Of a stretch of DNA of 16,018 bases, positions 15,186 through 16,018 are shown piece after piece. How positions within the stretch are numbered: the stretch's first letter is position 1; each line of letters begins with the position of its first letter. The notes below the pieces were generated by a model. It made no database searches. It was not told the DNA's origin and saw nothing but the letters and a program-made list of their open reading frames with translations. The stretch spans positions 1 through 16,018 of the forward strand of contig CAAFZS010000083.1 of assembly GCA_900767595.1 (NCBI GenBank), written 5' to 3'. This DNA comes from Bacteroidales bacterium. Lineage in GTDB: Bacteria; Bacteroidota; Bacteroidia; Bacteroidales; Paludibacteraceae. The position numbers and the translations under genes were made by a program.

Positions 15186-15627
15186 TCTTCCGTCCCATTT
15201 TAGCACGCAGTTTCTTCGCCAATTCCACGGGTTCTAATTTCTTTTCCGCAAACGTCTTCGGACTCCACAGCGCAAAGCGGTCGAGCATACCGACGAACAC
15301 GTAGGTTTTGTCCTCTACGGGCAGCGTTTTCTTCGATATCAGCACGCGCCCTTGATTATCCATATCCAGCGTCTCCGCTTCCGCCATAAACTGCATAAGC
15401 AGCAACTGGTCTTCGGGGTTCCATTCGTCCAAAGCGTCGCGCAGGGCAGCGACTTTGGCATTCCACGTAGGTTCGGGATAAAAAATAAGACACTCGTTAT
15501 CGGTATCTCTCCGCATAATGATGTGCTTTGAGTCCATCTCTGCCAAGATCTTCCGATAACCGGAGGGGATGAATATCCGCCCCTTCTCATCGAACCTTAC
15601 CTCAATGTTTCCTAAAAATGTATTCAT
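15175..15627 (-). CDS. mraZ: Transcriptional regulator / division protein MraZ
   Basis: 150-residue DNA-binding protein with two MraZ/AbrB-like swapped-hairpin halves. Each carries the family signature DxxGR: D13-E-K-G16-R17 and D90-N-Q-G93-R94. MraZ proteins form ring-shaped oligomers that bind TGGGN direct repeats upstream of mraZ and repress the dcw operon. Candidate boxes lie upstream here. It is the first gene of the leftward operon, starts at an ATG at 15627, and overlaps rsmH by about 10 bp. Length is normal for the family. Confidence 0.97.
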   Translation of the reverse strand: MNTFLGNIEVRFDEKGRIFIPSGYRKILAEMDSKHIIMRRDTDNECLIFYPEPTWNAKVAALRDALDEWNPEDQLLLMQFMAEAETLDMDNQGRVLISKKTLPVEDKTYVFVGMLDRFALWSPKTFAEKKLEPVELAKKLRAKMGRKNDE

Positions 15628-15647
15628 AATAATCTCAATTCACGCTG

Positions 15648-15655
15648 CAAAGATA
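15648..15655 (-). promoter_or_regulatory. Probable -7 element of the dcw operon promoter
   Basis: The minus strand reads TATCTTTG, a full match to the Bacteroidetes -7 consensus TAnnTTTG, 20 nt upstream of the mraZ ATG. The start of transcription would be near 15641, leaving a very short leader. No clear -33 TTTG is found at 19-21 nt; that position is taken by the TGGTG half of the MraZ-box-like repeat. Confidence 0.55.
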
Positions 15656-15673
15656 CAAAAAATTATTGAATTA

Positions 15674-15688
15674 CACCACTTTTCCCCA
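15674..15688 (-). promoter_or_regulatory. Candidate MraZ box overlapping the mraZ promoter
   Basis: On the minus strand TGGGG and TGGTG are separated by AAAAG, the 10-bp period of TGGGN direct repeats bound by MraZ in other bacteria. The repeat lies over the expected -33 region of the promoter, where a bound MraZ ring would block initiation. The second repeat is imperfect (TGGTG). Confidence 0.5.
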
Positions 15689-15708
15689 CAAAAAATTTTC
15701 TTTTTGTT

Positions 15709-15728
15709 TTATCAACAACTTATCAACA
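15709..15728 (+). promoter_or_regulatory. Two DnaA-box-like 9-mers
   Basis: TTATCAACA occurs at 15709-15717 and 15720-15728, in the same direction and 11 bp apart. Each differs by one base from the DnaA box TTATCCACA. They lie in the AT-rich region upstream of the dcw promoter. Whether DnaA binds is unknown. Confidence 0.35.
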
Positions 15729-15786
15729 TATAAAAAGCATTATTAAATCACTAACCATTAAGCATTTACGCCACTTATTAACATTG

Positions 15787-15801
15787 TGGGGCAAAATGGG
15801 G
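15787..15801 (+). promoter_or_regulatory. Second candidate MraZ box, perfect pair
   Basis: On the plus strand TGGGG-CAAAA-TGGGG gives two perfect TGGGN repeats at a 10-bp period, preceded by TG as in the E. coli mraZ operator. It lies about 160 bp upstream of mraZ and faces right, away from the operon. Confidence 0.5.
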
Positions 15802-15870
15802 TGTTTATGAACATACCGTTAGCACTTGAAGGAAAAATTGGTAACAAAATTAAAAAAGTTTACTTTTTTC

Positions 15871-15903
15871 TTGCATATATCAAAAAAAAAAGTTGTACCT
15901 TCG
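15871..15903 (+). promoter_or_regulatory. Possible rightward Bacteroidetes promoter
   Basis: TTG (15871-15873) is followed after 22 nt by TACCTTCG (15896-15903), one mismatch from TAnnTTTG. The A-tract between them and the preceding T-rich stretch are common in promoters of this phylum. The spacing is slightly long. It points away from mraZ into the GC-rich patch and the putative insertion sequence end. Confidence 0.4.
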
Positions 15904-15938
15904 AGGGCACCGACCTCGCTGCGCTCGCCCACCTCGAA

Positions 15939-16018
15939 TGTACTGATGTGACCCCAAAAAGTTAGACGGATTAATACTAACTAACTTTATTTAGATAATG
16001 AGTTCGATATTGTGCCGG
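15939..16018 (+). mobile_element. Possible left end of an IS3-like insertion sequence, truncated by the window edge
   Basis: TGTACTGA at 15939 and GTGACCCCAAAAAGTTAGAC at 15948-15967 resemble the terminal inverted repeats of IS3-family (IS150-type) elements, which start with TG and contain a run like ACCCCAAAAAGTT. An ATG at 15998 opens a rightward frame (MSSILCR) that leaves the window after seven codons, where a transposase would be expected. With no right end, duplication or transposase visible, this remains tentative, and the short start does not look like a usual IS3 OrfA. Confidence 0.4.

Larger units (their letters stand above)
15628..15938. other. Non-coding upstream region of the dcw operon
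   Basis: About 310 bp of AT-rich DNA without a credible coding frame on either strand. It holds the regulatory sites listed separately: the dcw promoter, two MraZ-box-like pairs, the DnaA-like pair and a likely rightward promoter. A GC-rich patch at 15902-15936 contains CGAGG/CCTCG inverted repeats and stands out sharply from its surroundings. Confidence 0.7.

Noticed and set aside
15998..16018. Start of a rightward gene (MSSILCR)
   Set aside because: Only seven codons are visible, too few to call a gene; mentioned under the possible insertion sequence.

Overview
The window is almost entirely one leftward (minus-strand) run of genes from the division and cell wall (dcw) cluster of a Bacteroidetes, most likely an uncultured member of the Bacteroidales. 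The evidence is the Bacteroidetes-type MraY ending in PLHDHF, the FtsL-like protein between rsmH and ftsI, a meso-diaminopimelate-type MurE (DNPR), a NagB-like N-terminus of a type I know from Bacteroides, and promoters of the Bacteroidetes form TTG-N20-TAnnTTTG. No RNA genes or CRISPR arrays were seen.

Layout from right to left, in the direction of transcription. 15628-16018 is non-coding. It holds a promoter and MraZ-box-like repeats for the dcw operon, a pair of DnaA-box-like 9-mers, a likely promoter pointing right, and what looks like the left end of an insertion sequence running off the window. Then come mraZ, rsmH, ftsL-like, ftsI, murE, mraY, murD, ftsW and murG, mostly overlapping or a few bases apart. 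The usual continuation murC-ftsQ-ftsA-ftsZ is absent. murG instead overlaps a CPA2-type cation:proton antiporter, which overlaps by 53 bp an AddB-like iron-sulfur PD-(D/E)XK nuclease. A 576-bp non-coding stretch (444-1019) packed with small hairpins follows, then the 5' part of a NagB-like gene with its own promoter.

Together the dcw genes take UDP-MurNAc-peptide synthesis (MurD, MurE) through lipid I and lipid II formation (MraY, MurG) to septal polymerisation (FtsW, FtsI, FtsL). MraZ is the likely autoregulator and RsmH methylates 16S rRNA.

The most unusual signal is a scatter of short repeats that respect reading frames. An AddB-like gene carries two arrays of a 16-18-nt unit. A 33/34-nt AGTAG-rich tract is nearly identical in the nuclease gene and rsmH but lies in opposite orientations to the coding strand. 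rsmH has a second insert built from a 30-nt repeat. The gaps flanking mraY are filled with 9-nt and 7-nt tandem repeats, and the 444-1019 gap is a hairpin island. This looks like a lineage in which small repeats repeatedly seed gene junctions and tolerant protein loops.
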